Position numbers and translations under genes: made by a program
In this document: in pieces, positions 12,806 to 12,928 of the stretch
Numbering within the stretch: the stretch's first letter is position 1
Layout: each line of letters opens with the position of its first letter
The notes under the pieces: generated by a model
The model's database searches: none
What the model was told of the DNA's origin: nothing
Seen by the model: the letters and a program-made list of their open reading frames with translations, nothing else
NCBI GenBank assembly: GCA_016867675.1
Contig: VGIZ01000006.1
Location: 1 to 12,928, forward strand
DNA: 12,928 nucleotides
Direction of reading: 5' to 3'
From: Candidatus Aenigmatarchaeota archaeon
GTDB taxonomy: Archaea > Aenigmatarchaeota > Aenigmatarchaeia > QMZP01

Positions 12806-12928
12806 TTAACTGGTTTCTAACGCAGCGCCCTTGGCGACGGCGTATCTGCCTCAAAACAAACACACACACCAAGAAACAGCAGATCCGCCAGAAAGCCCGA
12901 CTCAGACCCCGCTCAGGCATCGCCCGCG
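12806..12928. other. Trailing spacer, no gene seen
   Basis: 123 bases after the phosphoesterase stop. It contains a short CA-rich run (ACACACACAC near 12860) but no coding frame, RNA gene, ORB-like site or clear terminator that I can support. Confidence 0.4.

Noticed and set aside
12850..12870. CA-rich run as a functional repeat
   Set aside because: Too short and too simple to support any call.

Overview
The window is archaeal. It carries an Orc1/Cdc6 initiator, a family B DNA polymerase with a PCNA-interaction-like motif, a relative of the small (DP1) subunit of PolD, an archaeal NAC protein with a UBA tail, archaeal TATA boxes about 25 bases before several start codons (leaderless transcripts), and ORB-like Orc1 binding sites. 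Most genes are GC-rich (G/C-ending codons, AGG for Arg). The lineage cannot be fixed from this sequence; a euryarchaeal or DPANN-type archaeon is possible.

Layout. 1-905: an AT-richer gene of unknown function with four zinc-ligand-like Cys, then a GC-rich 35-codon open frame that may be the tail of a broken gene. 906-2095 (minus): VanZ-like membrane protein, NAC and a CYTH-domain protein, tightly packed. 2162-4834 (plus): family B DNA polymerase with intact polymerase and proofreading motifs. 4835-5349: a gene-free stretch with a run of short perfect hairpins, three ORB-like sites in direct orientation, and a terminator-like structured region. 5350-6980 (minus): a TctA/DUF112-type membrane protein and a membrane-anchored OB-fold protein, translationally coupled. 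7019-7771 (minus): unrecognised protein, possibly frameshifted near its end. 7794-8801 (minus): DP1-like protein whose phosphoesterase domain has lost its catalytic motifs. 8802-9002: hairpins and a 31-bp direct repeat. 9003-10277 (minus): Orc1/Cdc6. 10278-10651: a candidate replication origin, with ORB-like sites on both sides of a very AT-rich tract. 10652-12099 (plus): AbiEi/AbiEii type IV toxin-antitoxin pair. 12122-12805 (plus): small calcineurin-like phosphoesterase. 12806-12928: no gene seen.

How it fits together. The middle of the window is a replication island: initiator, origin candidate, DP1-like subunit and PolB, with a second ORB cluster beside polB. Linkage of orc1/cdc6, DP1 and the origin is known in Thermococcales. 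Unusual here are the eroded DP1, the second ORB cluster inside hairpin-rich DNA, an ORB-like dyad overlapping the orc1 promoter (suggesting autoregulation), and a toxin-antitoxin operon whose promoter lies at the edge of the origin. The best candidates for something undescribed are the ORB/hairpin intergenic region (4803-5160) and the catalytically dead, shortened DP1.
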